Below, piece by piece: positions 53,538 to 61,905 of a stretch of 64,000 nt of DNA. The position numbers were made by a program, and so were the translations under genes. The notes under the pieces were generated by a model that saw nothing but the letters and a program-made list of their open reading frames with translations, did not search any database and was not told the DNA's origin. This DNA comes from Peribacillus sp. FSL H8-0477. GTDB taxonomy: Bacteria; Bacillota; Bacilli; Bacillales; DSM-1321. Each line of letters starts with the position of its first letter. The stretch's first letter is position 1. The stretch lies in NCBI RefSeq assembly GCF_038002765.1, contig NZ_JBBODE010000001.1:558001-622000 (forward strand). Direction: 5' to 3'.

Positions 53538-55364
53538 TTATTTTTTCAAATGATACGGTACAGTCGTAACGATGACATTACGTTTATAAAGTAAATACGC
53601 GCGAATCAGCAAACTGGATTGATTATGCAACATATTATGCCAGCTCTTTTTTGGTATGAATTGAGGAATCATGACGGTCACTCGGTAATTCATTTCGCTC
53701 GCTTTATGTTCAATGGTATCAATAAATTTAGTTAGTGGATGAATAATGCTTCGGTAGGAAGAATGTAAGGTGACCAGCCTGATTTCTGGCTGCCACTTTT
53801 GCCATTTTTCTTCGAATTTCCGTTCATCCTCCCTTTCGAATGAAACATTGACTGCAATAATTTGATCTACTCCAAGTGATTTTGCATATTCAAGTGAATT
53901 TTCTACGACATGAGTAATGCCCGCGACCGGGATAATCATTACATTCCCCATGATTGGCAGACTTTCTGCACAATTCTTGATTCTCAGTTGTTCACCAACA
54001 GACTCATAATGTTTCTTTATTTGGTGAAACCAAGTGACGATTAACGGAAGGAAGATAAACACCGGCCACACCTGAGTGAATTTTGTAATTAAAAAAATCA
54101 GCAGAACAAGCAGACTGATTAAAGCACCCACTAGATTAATCGTTAATTTGATTTGCCACCCGCTCGGTTTTTCCCGAATCCACTTAACAAGCATACCTGT
54201 CTGTGACAGCGTAAAGGGAATAAATACCCCAACCGCATACAACGGGATTAATTTTTCGGTATTTCCTTGAAAAGCTAGAATCAGCAAGATGGACATCGCT
54301 CCAAGAAAAATAATTCCATTTGAGTAACCTAGTCGGTCCCCTCTAATCGAAAACATACGAGCAATGTAGTTATCTTTTGCCAGATTAAAGGCTAAAAGCG
54401 GGAAAGCTGAATACCCCGTATTTGCTGCCAAAATTAGTATCAATGCCGTTGTTCCCTGTATGAAGTAATACAAATAATTTCGTCCAAAGGTTTGTGAAGC
54501 AAGCTGTGAGACGATCGTTTCATTTTCTTTTGGTGAAACGCCATAATAGTACGCAAGAAAGATGACACCTGAAAAGAGAATCGCGAGTAAAATCCCCATA
54601 ATAGTCAGCGTTTTTGCCGCATTTTTCGGTGCTGGATCTTTAAAACTTGGAATGGCATTCGAGATGGCTTCTACACCTGTCAAAGCTGAACATCCTGATG
54701 CAAAGGCTCGAAGTAATAAAAATAAAGAAATCCCAGCAACCGGCGTCCCAATCGGTGAATGGAGATCAGCTGGTATGTCACCAGTAAAAATTTTAAAAAT
54801 GCCTACACCAAGTAAAATGACTAATGCAATGACAAATAAATAAACGGGATAAGCTAAGATTGATGCAGATTCCGTAATCCCTCGTAAACTTAAAATAGTA
54901 ATAATAACAACGAGTATAATAGCAATTAACACGTTATAGGAATGAAGGGACGGCAGTGCAGAAGTGATAGCGTCCGTTCCTGCGGACACACTGACTGCTA
55001 CTGTCAGAATATAATCGACTAAAAGTGAACCTCCGGCTATTAATCCCGGATTAATACCAAGGTTTTCTTTAGAAACTACATACGCTCCACCACCATCCGG
55101 ATAGGCATAGATGATTTGCCTGTAAGATAAAATCAGTGCTGCCAGTAAAACCAATACCCCCATCGCAATAGGGATTGAAAACCAAAACGCAACGGCACTG
55201 ACTGTCATAAGAACTAATAATACTTGCTCCGGACCATAGGCAACACTTGATAATGCATCAGATGATAAAATCGCTAATGCCTTTAATTTATTTAGCTTTT
55301 GCTCTCCAAGCTCAGATGACTTTAAAGGGCGGCCAATTAAAAATCGTTTAATAGGAGAATACAT
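53538..55364 (-). CDS. kimA: High-affinity potassium importer KimA (KUP/APC type)
   Basis: 608 residues. Twelve membrane helices in an APC fold (LSSDALSSVAYGPEQVLLVL, YAYPDGGGAYVVSKENLG) are followed by a cytoplasmic C-terminal domain of about 150 residues (MIIPVAGITHVVENSLEYAK). Length and domain plan match B. subtilis KimA (formerly YdaO), a K+/H+ symporter. The long leader contains a c-di-AMP riboswitch with a terminator, so expression falls when c-di-AMP (high K+) is abundant. Confidence 0.88.
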   Translation of the reverse strand: MYSPIKRFLIGRPLKSSELGEQKLNKLKALAILSSDALSSVAYGPEQVLLVLMTVSAVAFWFSIPIAMGVLVLLAALILSYRQIIYAYPDGGGAYVVSKENLGINPGLIAGGSLLVDYILTVAVSVSAGTDAITSALPSLHSYNVLIAIILVVIITILSLRGITESASILAYPVYLFVIALVILLGVGIFKIFTGDIPADLHSPIGTPVAGISLFLLLRAFASGCSALTGVEAISNAIPSFKDPAPKNAAKTLTIMGILLAILFSGVIFLAYYYGVSPKENETIVSQLASQTFGRNYLYYFIQGTTALILILAANTGYSAFPLLAFNLAKDNYIARMFSIRGDRLGYSNGIIFLGAMSILLILAFQGNTEKLIPLYAVGVFIPFTLSQTGMLVKWIREKPSGWQIKLTINLVGALISLLVLLIFLITKFTQVWPVFIFLPLIVTWFHQIKKHYESVGEQLRIKNCAESLPIMGNVMIIPVAGITHVVENSLEYAKSLGVDQIIAVNVSFEREDERKFEEKWQKWQPEIRLVTLHSSYRSIIHPLTKFIDTIEHKASEMNYRVTVMIPQFIPKKSWHNMLHNQSSLLIRAYLLYKRNVIVTTVPYHLKK

Positions 55365-55410
55365 GACTTATACCACCACATTCTGTAAGATACCTTCGTT
55401 TTTTAGACAC

Positions 55411-55446
55411 AAAAAAGCCCACAAGGCATAGCAAATAGCCTTGTGG
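55411..55446 (-). terminator. Riboswitch-controlled intrinsic terminator before kimA
   Basis: Perfect 9-bp stem CCACAAGGC/GCCTTGTGG with a 10-nt loop and six T on the minus strand, located between the riboswitch core and the kimA start. This is the expression platform. Confidence 0.85.
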
Positions 55447-55461
55447 ACCTATTATTTTTAG

Positions 55462-55615
55462 CTCACAAGCTTCACCCTTCCTCTCTTCATTACGCTTACG
55501 GAGTTAGCTGTCGGATTCGGGCCATAAGAGGAGCCCTACCTATATTAGGATTCACCCCTTGCAGTAATCTACTGCATTCGATGGGTCCTCCGTTCTATTA
55601 AGATTCAGCGATAAG
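55462..55615 (-). ncRNA. ydaO/yuaA-type c-di-AMP riboswitch
   Basis: On the minus strand the leader contains the ydaO landmarks in order: TCGCTGAATC, a variable hairpin (GCAGTAGATTACTGC), GGGGTGAATCC, a stem AGGGCTCCTC, CCGAATCCGACAGCTAACTC, CGTAAGCG and GAGAGGAAGG. The class binds c-di-AMP and turns off K+ transporters and cell-wall hydrolase genes. A terminator follows and kimA is directly downstream, the same arrangement as in B. subtilis. Confidence 0.9.
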
Positions 55616-55634
55616 AAATATGAAACTGTTGATT

Positions 55635-55663
55635 ATCATACTCCCGCTACTCCATTTTGTAAA
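55635..55663 (-). promoter_or_regulatory. kimA promoter
   Basis: On the minus strand TTTACA and TATGAT are 17 nt apart. Transcription would start about 10-15 nt before the riboswitch. Confidence 0.65.
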
Positions 55664-55752
55664 TACATATTTTTCTACTTTTTCATGAAGTTTTTATAGG
55701 AGGGAAAAGCCTGATACTAAGCGGTCTATCACTCTATTGATTCAGCAGTTTA

Positions 55753-55761
55753 TGGTATAAT
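55753..55761 (+). promoter_or_regulatory. Extended -10 promoter of the VOC gene
   Basis: TGGTATAAT is a perfect extended -10 (TGN TATAAT) 26 nt before the ATG; the -35 is weak, as often with extended -10 promoters. Confidence 0.55.
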
Positions 55762-55786
55762 CTACAAAAAAAGGAGAGCGATCGCC

Positions 55787-56176
55787 ATGCTGCATCATAT
55801 TGAAATAAATGTTGCCAATCTTAAAAAATCAGCTGAGTTTTGGGGATGGCTTTTAACTGAATTAAACTATGAAGTTTTTCAAGAATGGGCGTCCGGCATC
55901 AGTTGGAAACAAGGAAACTCGTATCTAGTATTTGTTCAAACAGATGACCGTTTTATAGACAGCGGATACCATCGAGGGAGGATTGGCCTTAATCATCTAG
56001 CTTTTCATGGAGAGTCCAGGGAGCATGTTAATAAATTGTTCACGAAATTAAAGGAAAAAAAGATTCCTCTTTTATATGAAGAAAGTTTCCCTTTTGCTGG
56101 CGGACCGAATCATTATGCTGTATTTTTCGAGGATCCTGACCGAATGAAGGTTGAAATTGTGGCTCCGAACGAATAA
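55787..56176 (+). CDS. VOC (glyoxalase/bleomycin resistance) family protein
   Basis: 129 residues, one full VOC module of two beta-alpha-beta-beta-beta repeats. Putative metal ligands are His4 (HHIEINVAN), His71 region (GLNHLAFHG) and Glu125 (KVEIVAP). Members may be lyases, isomerases or binding proteins; the substrate cannot be told. AAAGGAGAGCG precedes the ATG. Monocistronic, with an extended -10 promoter and a terminator. Confidence 0.8.
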   Translation: MLHHIEINVANLKKSAEFWGWLLTELNYEVFQEWASGISWKQGNSYLVFVQTDDRFIDSGYHRGRIGLNHLAFHGESREHVNKLFTKLKEKKIPLLYEESFPFAGGPNHYAVFFEDPDRMKVEIVAPNE

Positions 56177-56179
56177 AAA

Positions 56180-56204
56180 AAATGGACATCTTGAATGTCC
56201 ATTT
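56180..56204. terminator. Bidirectional intrinsic terminator (VOC/nitronate monooxygenase)
   Basis: Perfect 10-bp stem AAATGGACAT/ATGTCCATTT with a 5-nt loop, A-rich to the left and lying between convergent genes. Confidence 0.75.
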
Positions 56205-56211
56205 AACATAA

Positions 56212-57210
56212 TTATTGGGAAACACTTGTTTTAATTTTCGCAGCCTGTTCATTTAACTTTGTCAAAGCCTCGTTATATTCTTGTTGAAGTGTTTTCACTA
56301 TGCCTTCAACTGAATCAATTTTGTCGATCGCGCCTACACCATGACCAGCAGACCAAATATCTTTCCAAGCTTTTGCATCTGATTTTTGAGCCATACCGTC
56401 AAAATTAACTTTTTCTTTTTTGACTAGTTGTTCTGGGTCAAGGCCATTGTTTCGAATGCTCGGTTTTAACATATTACAGTTAACTCCTGAAAATGCATCC
56501 GTTAGGACTATATCTTCAGGTTCTGATGTTACAAGCATTTCACGGTAGGCATCAGCAGCATAACTTTCTTCTGCCACAATAAAACGAGTCCCCATATAGG
56601 CAAGATCCGCACCAGCCGCTTGAGCTGCAAGAATTCCTTTTCCTGTAGATATTGAGCCGGCAAGTAAAATGATTCCATCCCAAAATGTACGTACACTATC
56701 TACAAACGCAAAGCCATTCAACTCTCCGGCATGTCCTCCTGCGCCCGCTGCAACAAGAATCAATCCATCCACGCCTGCCTCAGCTGCTTTTTTAGCAAAC
56801 GGAATACTACTAACATCGGAAAATACTAAACCGCCATAGCTATGTACAATTTCGACAACATGTTTTGGCGAACCAAGTGAAGTGATAACAATTGGCGGCT
56901 GATGCTTGATTACCAGCTCTAACTCTTCTTGAAGACGGCTGTACGTACTATGTACCACCATGTTCATTGCCCAGGGCGCAATTTTTTTAGCAGGATCCTT
57001 CAATTTCGCTTCTGCTAAACTGCTGCTGATGTCTCCCATCCATTCATCAAGGACCTCTATCGGCCTTGCATTTGGAGCTGGAAATGAGCCAGACACCCCA
57101 TTCATACAACAAGATTTAACTAGCTCAGGTCCGGATATTAAAAACATCGGAGCTGCGATAACCGGCAAAGCAAGCTCATTCCACCATGCTTCAGGAATCG
57201 ATTTTGTCAT
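56212..57210 (-). CDS. Nitronate monooxygenase (2-nitropropane dioxygenase type)
   Basis: 332 residues, FMN-binding TIM barrel. Family motifs: APMFLISGPELV near the N terminus, LVAAGAGGHAGELN with the putative catalytic histidine, and GADLAYMGTRFI for phosphate binding. It oxidises alkyl nitronates such as propionate-3-nitronate. GGAGG precedes the ATG. Single gene. Confidence 0.83.
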   Translation of the reverse strand: MTKSIPEAWWNELALPVIAAPMFLISGPELVKSCCMNGVSGSFPAPNARPIEVLDEWMGDISSSLAEAKLKDPAKKIAPWAMNMVVHSTYSRLQEELELVIKHQPPIVITSLGSPKHVVEIVHSYGGLVFSDVSSIPFAKKAAEAGVDGLILVAAGAGGHAGELNGFAFVDSVRTFWDGIILLAGSISTGKGILAAQAAGADLAYMGTRFIVAEESYAADAYREMLVTSEPEDIVLTDAFSGVNCNMLKPSIRNNGLDPEQLVKKEKVNFDGMAQKSDAKAWKDIWSAGHGVGAIDKIDSVEGIVKTLQQEYNEALTKLNEQAAKIKTSVSQ

Positions 57211-57445
57211 AGAAAGTTCCTCCTATTTCCAACTGAATTTTCAGACATATTCTACCTTATATTATCATACTTTTACATTCTACAATATTGATATCTTCCT
57301 TTTTTAGGATAAATTAGGTACCATAAGGTACACTTATGCCTACAAATAATAACTTTGTCAATTCTTTCATTTTCAATGGGTGTACATTGTAATTAGAAGG
57401 TTTCTCCAAACAGGGAAATGAGGAATGTAGAATGAAGATTGATTT

Positions 57446-57719
57446 TCATAGTCCAAGCAATTTCATAGATGGAAGGGTAAGTTTGAACTGTTCGGCTGCA
57501 TTATAGGGTGATTCACCTTCCTCCTTCGTCCAGTTTATGACATCCATTTTTAATTGACCAGAATAGGTTGTCTCTAAACCAGCTTGTACAAGTAAGTAAA
57601 ATGCGTTCACCCATTTTCGCACTATAGAACGATCAATGGTGTATTTTTAAGCCAAGGCCCTGTAGCCCCAAGTAGTCATTGACCACAGCTAGTTGCAAAT
57701 TCACATCATCTTTGGCCAT
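57446..57719 (-). pseudogene. Truncated, frameshifted IS3 OrfA transposase
   Basis: A frameshift and stop occur after about 28 codons (ending LKIHH), then the +1-shifted frame reads on to a TGA at 57446-57448. The conserved RSIVRKWVNAF segment identifies the family. Not functional. Confidence 0.75.
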
Positions 57720-57725
57720 TAAAAT

Positions 57726-57758
57726 ACCCCCGAAAGTTATTATCTAACTTTCGGGGGT
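57726..57758. repeat. Hairpin at the terminal inverted repeat of the IS3 remnant
   Basis: Perfect 14-bp stem ACCCCCGAAAGTTA with complement and a 5-nt loop. In IS3-type elements a hairpin between the terminal repeat and OrfA limits readthrough into the transposase; here it may also terminate the HAD gene transcript. Confidence 0.7.
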
Positions 57759-57784
57759 CGGTTCAGTCTAGAGGAGTTTTTCCA

Positions 57785-58537
57785 TTATTCAAGTACCCAT
57801 TTATGTATGGCTTTGGCTACTCCATGTTCGATATTAGTCGATGTTACCCAATCTGCCGTTTCCTTGACAATTTCTTGTGCATTGCCCATCGCCACGCCAA
57901 ATCCAGCCGACTTTATCATCGCAATATCATTTAGACTGTCACCTACAGCCATGACTTCATCCATTGTTAGCCCGAGTTTTTCACAAACAACCTCAATAGC
58001 TTTTGCTTTATTTACGCCCACTGCATTCACTTCAATGTTTGTTGGACTAGAATTACTAACTTCTAGGCTTCCCTTTTCTTTCAATTGACGAAGAATATCA
58101 TCACGAATTTCGTCATCTTCACTATCAAACCCAAACTTTAACCATTTTGAACTCGTAATGTCTTCCGGCATTTCTCCGCGATAAACGTGGTCGCAACTCA
58201 CAGCCCAAAAATGAGTCTTATGACTTTGTGACAGGTCCCACATCCATTGAATCAGTTCTGTATCAACGATATTTTGTTCAATTAATTTTCCTTGTTCATT
58301 ATAAATTTCACTGCCATTTACAGTAATTAAATAGGAAGATAAATTCAATGATTTAGCATATTCACTACAAGTTGCATAGGCTCGTCCAGTACTCAGCACA
58401 ACATGTACACCCTTATTTTCTGCTTCAAGAATAGCTTTTCGGTTTTCTTCTGAAACCTCATCATATTGATTCAATAAGGTACCATCCATATCAAGAGCGA
58501 TTAACTTAATCTTAGCCTTAGGTTTAGTATCTGTCAT
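57785..58537 (-). CDS. HAD-superfamily phosphatase, Cof type
   Basis: 250 residues, class IIB HAD hydrolase. Motif I DMDGTLLN (nucleophile Asp), motif II STGRAY, motif III Lys in VNKAKAIE and motif IV GDSLNDIAM are all intact, with a C2 cap between. Cof-type enzymes dephosphorylate sugar phosphates, PLP or the riboflavin precursor; the substrate is uncertain. AGGAAGGGG precedes the ATG. Confidence 0.87.
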   Translation of the reverse strand: MTDTKPKAKIKLIALDMDGTLLNQYDEVSEENRKAILEAENKGVHVVLSTGRAYATCSEYAKSLNLSSYLITVNGSEIYNEQGKLIEQNIVDTELIQWMWDLSQSHKTHFWAVSCDHVYRGEMPEDITSSKWLKFGFDSEDDEIRDDILRQLKEKGSLEVSNSSPTNIEVNAVGVNKAKAIEVVCEKLGLTMDEVMAVGDSLNDIAMIKSAGFGVAMGNAQEIVKETADWVTSTNIEHGVAKAIHKWVLE

Positions 58538-58627
58538 AATGTATTCCCCTTCCTGCTTAACGTAATGTGTACTTATACCTTATCAAATATAAACGGTGAT
58601 CCAAAACGATAAAGCTCAAGAAAACAA

Positions 58628-58648
58628 CCTGAGGTACATAACCTCAGG
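58628..58648. terminator. Intrinsic terminator after the CDF gene
   Basis: Perfect 8-bp stem CCTGAGGT/ACCTCAGG with a 5-nt loop, T-rich downstream on both strands, 8 nt from the CDF stop. Confidence 0.8.
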
Positions 58649-58656
58649 CCGTTTTT

Positions 58657-59643
58657 TTAAACTTTTGGATTTTCTTCTTTCAGAGTCTTTGAATCTTTCC
58701 AAGTAGTGACGCCATCATCTTGATCAAATTCAACAAGTACATCCGTTACGCCTTTTTCTTCGAGAATTGCCTTCACAAGCCGATCTTTTACCACGTCAGC
58801 TTGAGCAACCGTCATGGAAGCATCGAGTTCAACTTCCACCTCAACGTGGAAATCCTCTCCCTCTTTCAAAACAGTGATTGCTTCGATATCACGGACATCA
58901 GGATCCTGCATTACCATATTCCCAATTTTGAATTGGATGTCTGGATCAGCTTCTCCAAGCGCACCAGCTGCATTATCAAGAAATACTCGGCCAACAACAT
59001 AAAACATCATTAAACCAATTAAAACGGATGCAATCCCTTCAGCTTGATTAAATGGAGTGAAATTAGCTAATAAGATCGCGATAATTGCTAAAACACCGCC
59101 GGCAGTAGCTACGGTATCTTCCATGAAAACTAATTTTGTTGCGGGTTTTGCATTTTTATAAGCGCCGAAACTCTTCGGTATAATAGCAAAACCTGATGCT
59201 TGTATATGCGTTTCATGCAACACTTCTTTCATCGCCTTATACAGAACAAATCCTTCTAACAGTACAGCAATTCCGAGCACAGAAAGGTTGATAATGATTC
59301 CTTTCGAATCGGCCGGATGTAAAATATGATGGTAGCCTTCTTTGATTGTCTCATAAGACATAATTCCAACAATTAACACCGCACCTAGTAAAACAAGATT
59401 GACCAGCCTTCCAAAGCCATTCGGAAAGCGTACAGTTGGTGCTTTTTTACTAAGAGCTGAGCCAATAAAGACAAACAACTGGTTCGCCGCATCACCGAGG
59501 CTGTGGAGCATTTCAGCGAACATGGCAACATTACCTGTTAAGAAGAAGGCAATGGCTTTTAAAATCGAGATAATCCCGTTCACAATTCCTGCAATAAATG
59601 CAGACTTATTTCCTTGTCGTAAAAGTGCAACTAGTTCTTTCAT
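58657..59643 (-). CDS. Cation diffusion facilitator (CDF) family transporter
   Basis: 328 residues. Membrane helices carry the metal-site motifs AEMLHSLGDAANQ (HxxxD, helix 2) and VFMEDTVATAGG (helix 5), followed by a cytoplasmic ferredoxin-like domain (about 240-310, DPDVRDIEAITVLKEGEDFH). It resembles B. subtilis YdbO-type CDF exporters; the transported metal (Fe, Zn, Mn or Co) is not determined. GAGAGGA precedes the ATG. Confidence 0.87.
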   Translation of the reverse strand: MKELVALLRQGNKSAFIAGIVNGIISILKAIAFFLTGNVAMFAEMLHSLGDAANQLFVFIGSALSKKAPTVRFPNGFGRLVNLVLLGAVLIVGIMSYETIKEGYHHILHPADSKGIIINLSVLGIAVLLEGFVLYKAMKEVLHETHIQASGFAIIPKSFGAYKNAKPATKLVFMEDTVATAGGVLAIIAILLANFTPFNQAEGIASVLIGLMMFYVVGRVFLDNAAGALGEADPDIQFKIGNMVMQDPDVRDIEAITVLKEGEDFHVEVEVELDASMTVAQADVVKDRLVKAILEEKGVTDVLVEFDQDDGVTTWKDSKTLKEENPKV

Positions 59644-59868
59644 GTTGTTAATTCCTCTCTCTATCTTGGATATACTTTGATTACCCGTTTAGGGCACCAT
59701 TCTAACCTGCTACAAAAAAATATGTATATCATCCTATTCTTAAACTAATAAATGATATTTATACTTAATTATATCTAACCCACGAGTCCATATACAACAC
59801 AGGAAATTCATTTTTTTATTTTGTTATATGCTATATTGGTTAGACGAGAAAGTATTGGAGGCGTTGAA

Positions 59869-60519
59869 ATGGCTAAGAAAAAAATCTATGCCGTCAAAAT
59901 TGGCAAAAAACCCGGTTTATATGAGACATGGGCTGAATGTAAAAAACAAATAGATGGCTATAGTGGAGCAGTTTATAAAGGGTTTGCAACGAAAGCAGAA
60001 GCCGAACAATTTATTGGAAATAGTTCTTCTTTTACAGTTACTGCGGAAAAACATGATAATTTCAATATCGATGAGTATATTCGTCTTCTTGATGATCAAA
60101 CACTGGTTGCTTTTGTAGATGGAAGTTACAATAAACTTTCTAAAACGTACGGCTATGGCGTTGTACTAATCACCAAAAACAATCCACTAGAAACCCTTAT
60201 GGGATCTGATAACCATAGTGATTACGTGGAAACACGCAATGTAGCTGGTGAGATAGAAGGAGTAAAAAGTGCAATCAGATATGGCATAGAAAAAGGCTAT
60301 AAAAAAATTGTTTTATTTTATGACTATATCGGGATTGAAAAATGGGCGATCGGTGACTGGAAAGCAAACGCTGCAATCTCAAAAGATTACATAGTATTTA
60401 TTAATCAGATTAAACCCTCCATTGATATTGAATTTAGGAAAGTAAAAGCTCATTCAGGAATCATTTACAATGAGCTGGCTGATGAACTAGCGAAAAAATC
60501 ACTTCAAAACAAAGCGTAG
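59869..60519 (+). CDS. rnhA: Ribonuclease HI with N-terminal hybrid-binding domain
   Basis: 216 residues. An N-terminal RNA/DNA hybrid-binding (viroplasmin-like) domain (KIYAVKIGKKPGLYETWAEC, GYSGAVYKGF) precedes the RNase H domain. The catalytic acidic set is seen in AFVDGSYN, GEIEGVKSA, LFYDYIG and YNELADELAKK; a conserved His is in KAHSG. It removes RNA from R-loops and RNA/DNA hybrids. TTGGAGG lies 7-8 nt before the ATG at 59869; the frame extends 16 codons further without a site. Confidence 0.88.
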   Translation: MAKKKIYAVKIGKKPGLYETWAECKKQIDGYSGAVYKGFATKAEAEQFIGNSSSFTVTAEKHDNFNIDEYIRLLDDQTLVAFVDGSYNKLSKTYGYGVVLITKNNPLETLMGSDNHSDYVETRNVAGEIEGVKSAIRYGIEKGYKKIVLFYDYIGIEKWAIGDWKANAAISKDYIVFINQIKPSIDIEFRKVKAHSGIIYNELADELAKKSLQNKA

Positions 60520-60532
60520 AGCAAACTTGCAG

Positions 60533-60561
60533 GCGGTCGAGCCAACCTCGTCCGCTTTTTT
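60533..60561 (+). terminator. Intrinsic terminator after rnhA
   Basis: The stem GCGGTCGAG/CTCGTCCGC with a central T:T mismatch is followed by six T. Confidence 0.8.
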
Positions 60562-60576
60562 GATTACATATAAAAA

Positions 60577-60590
60577 CAGCCAAATGGCTG
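60577..60590 (-). terminator. Short intrinsic terminator of the convergent gene
   Basis: The stem CAGCCA/TGGCTG with a tight loop is followed by TTTTTA on the minus strand, directly after the stop at 60592. Confidence 0.55.
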
Positions 60591-60591
60591 C

Positions 60592-61344
60592 TTAGTTGTT
60601 CTCAACTTTTTTTAATTTTGATGGGTTGTTCACTTTATAACGCACTTCTTTACTAAATTTCTTATCGACAATTTTCCCATCGAATTCGAGCTCGACGCCT
60701 TCTTCTAGTTCAAGCTTTTTCAACGTTTTACTGTAGCCGCACCATGCATCACCAATATAAAGTTCTGCGTCACCTATGATTTTCACATCTTCAAATAAAA
60801 CAACTTCATCTGTTTCTCCCGTGAAATGGTTCATCTTTTCTGTAAACTCCTTTACGGAAGCCGTGAAATGTACTTTTTCTTCAGGAAGCTCTAGCTTTGG
60901 CTTTGCAGGCGCTTTTTTGGCTTTTGCCTTTTTAACGACAGCCGGTTTTTCAACAGCTGTTACCGCTTCAGAAGTAGCCTTATCTGTCACTTCTTTCTTG
61001 GCAGAATACTCTTTAGATCCTCCGCTTAACAACTCTTTAGCAAAACCAGCACTCTGCATCTCTTTCAAATATGCTGGGTGAATGCATGTAAGCTCACCAT
61101 CATCAAACTCCAAAACAATCGTATTAAACTGGCCATCAATGCCATATTCTTGATATCCCTTTAAGGTTACCCGCTCTTCATGTCGACCAGTTTTAAATAC
61201 CAGCTCCTTTTTAACAGAACGAGCCGTTAACAGTCCCCATTCCATTCCCTTCGCAAGATAATGCTCCTCATCATTAAAGGTAAAGTAATCCCCTTGCGGC
61301 GGTATATAGTGAATATGATCTTTCTTATTCATCGTATCAGACAC
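60592..61344 (-). CDS. Unrecognised two-domain protein with Ala/Lys/Pro linker
   Basis: 250 residues starting at GTG with AGGAGG 6 nt upstream. Residues about 10-110 form a compact predicted domain (HYIPPQGDYFTFNDEEHYLA, GQFNTIVLEFDDGELTCIHP), then comes a basic linker with AKAKKAPAKPK (about 125-155) and a second domain rich in beta strands (KEVRYKVNNPSKLKK at the end). No signal peptide or membrane helix. The linker resembles those of nucleic-acid-associated proteins, but function is unknown. Upstream lie two copies of the 21-bp repeat element. Confidence 0.65.
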   Translation of the reverse strand: MSDTMNKKDHIHYIPPQGDYFTFNDEEHYLAKGMEWGLLTARSVKKELVFKTGRHEERVTLKGYQEYGIDGQFNTIVLEFDDGELTCIHPAYLKEMQSAGFAKELLSGGSKEYSAKKEVTDKATSEAVTAVEKPAVVKKAKAKKAPAKPKLELPEEKVHFTASVKEFTEKMNHFTGETDEVVLFEDVKIIGDAELYIGDAWCGYSKTLKKLELEEGVELEFDGKIVDKKFSKEVRYKVNNPSKLKKVENN

Positions 61345-61477
61345 AAAAACCCTCCTAAAAAACTCATACCTCTATTTTATCAAAGGTTTGACCATCTGCA
61401 AAACAATGCATCGTAATATCGTACAACGAATTTGGCTGAGTTTGTTGATCCGACTGGTATCCATCGATTTCTCGTTG

Positions 61478-61589
61478 ATACCCTTATGGGTATTTTTAAC
61501 TCATTTTGAGGTGCCAGACGGGATTGCAGCCTCCTCATACGGGATTATTCTTGATTTCCAGGCAAAATCAGTTCATATACCCCCCTGGT
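61478..61589 (+). repeat. 21-bp-period intergenic repeat element, locus B (2 units)
   Basis: The palindrome ATACCCTTATGGGTAT (61478-61493) is followed by a 22-nt spacer ending TTTTGAGGTGCC, two units AGACGGGATTG (61516) and ATACGGGATTA (61537) at 21-bp spacing, and a 42-nt tail ending ATATACCCCCCTGG (61575-61588). Confidence 0.88.
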
Positions 61590-61682
61590 CAATTATATTT
61601 TAGCTAAGTACGGGGATCAGACTGGCATAATCAATTTCTTTACAGACAGATACTCTTTTTTTAAAAATTCCATGTGTGGTGG

Positions 61683-61857
61683 ATACCCATATAGGTATTT
61701 CCAACTCATTTTGAGGTGCCAGACGGGATTACGACCTCCTTAGACGGGAATAGTTAGCCTCCAGACGGGATTATGCTAATCCTTGACGGGAATACACGCC
61801 TCATAGACGGGATTATTCTTGATTTCCAGTCAAAATTAGTTCATATACCCCCCTGGT
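61683..61857 (+). repeat. 21-bp-period intergenic repeat element, locus C (5 units)
   Basis: The palindrome ATACCCATATAGGTAT (61683-61698) and a 22-nt spacer almost identical to locus B precede five units AGACGGGA(A/T)TA at 61721, 61742, 61763, 61784 and 61805, exactly 21 bp apart. The 42-nt tail differs from that of locus B at two positions. The element is 63 bp (three units) longer than locus B. Confidence 0.9.
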
Positions 61858-61872
61858 TCCTCGATAAGTAGT

Positions 61873-61904
61873 TAAAAGCCAGCTTTTTAGAAAGCTGGCT
61901 TTTA
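61873..61904 (-). terminator. Intrinsic terminator after the ABC exporter gene
   Basis: Perfect 14-bp stem TAAAAGCCAGCTTT/AAAGCTGGCTTTTA with a 4-nt loop, adjacent to the stop codon at 61906. Confidence 0.85.
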
Positions 61905-61905
61905 T

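Larger units (their letters stand above)
57446..57767 (-). mobile_element. 5' fragment of an IS3-family (IS150-like) insertion sequence
   Basis: The left terminus (minus strand TGAACCGACCCCCGAAAGTT) and its hairpin precede a broken OrfA transposase gene starting at 57719. OrfA begins MAKDDVNLQLAVVNDYL, hits a stop, and continues in another frame as IDRSIVRKWVNAFY and MDVINWTKEEGESPYNAAEQ, the helix-turn-helix pattern of IS3 OrfA. OrfB and the right end are absent. The rest of the gap (57211-57445) shows nothing recognisable. Confidence 0.75.

Noticed and set aside
61516-61815. CRISPR-like array of regular motifs and variable spacers
   Set aside because: Motif 11 bp and spacer 10 bp are far below CRISPR sizes, there are no cas genes, and the head and tail are conserved between loci. 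Treated as an intergenic repeat element.
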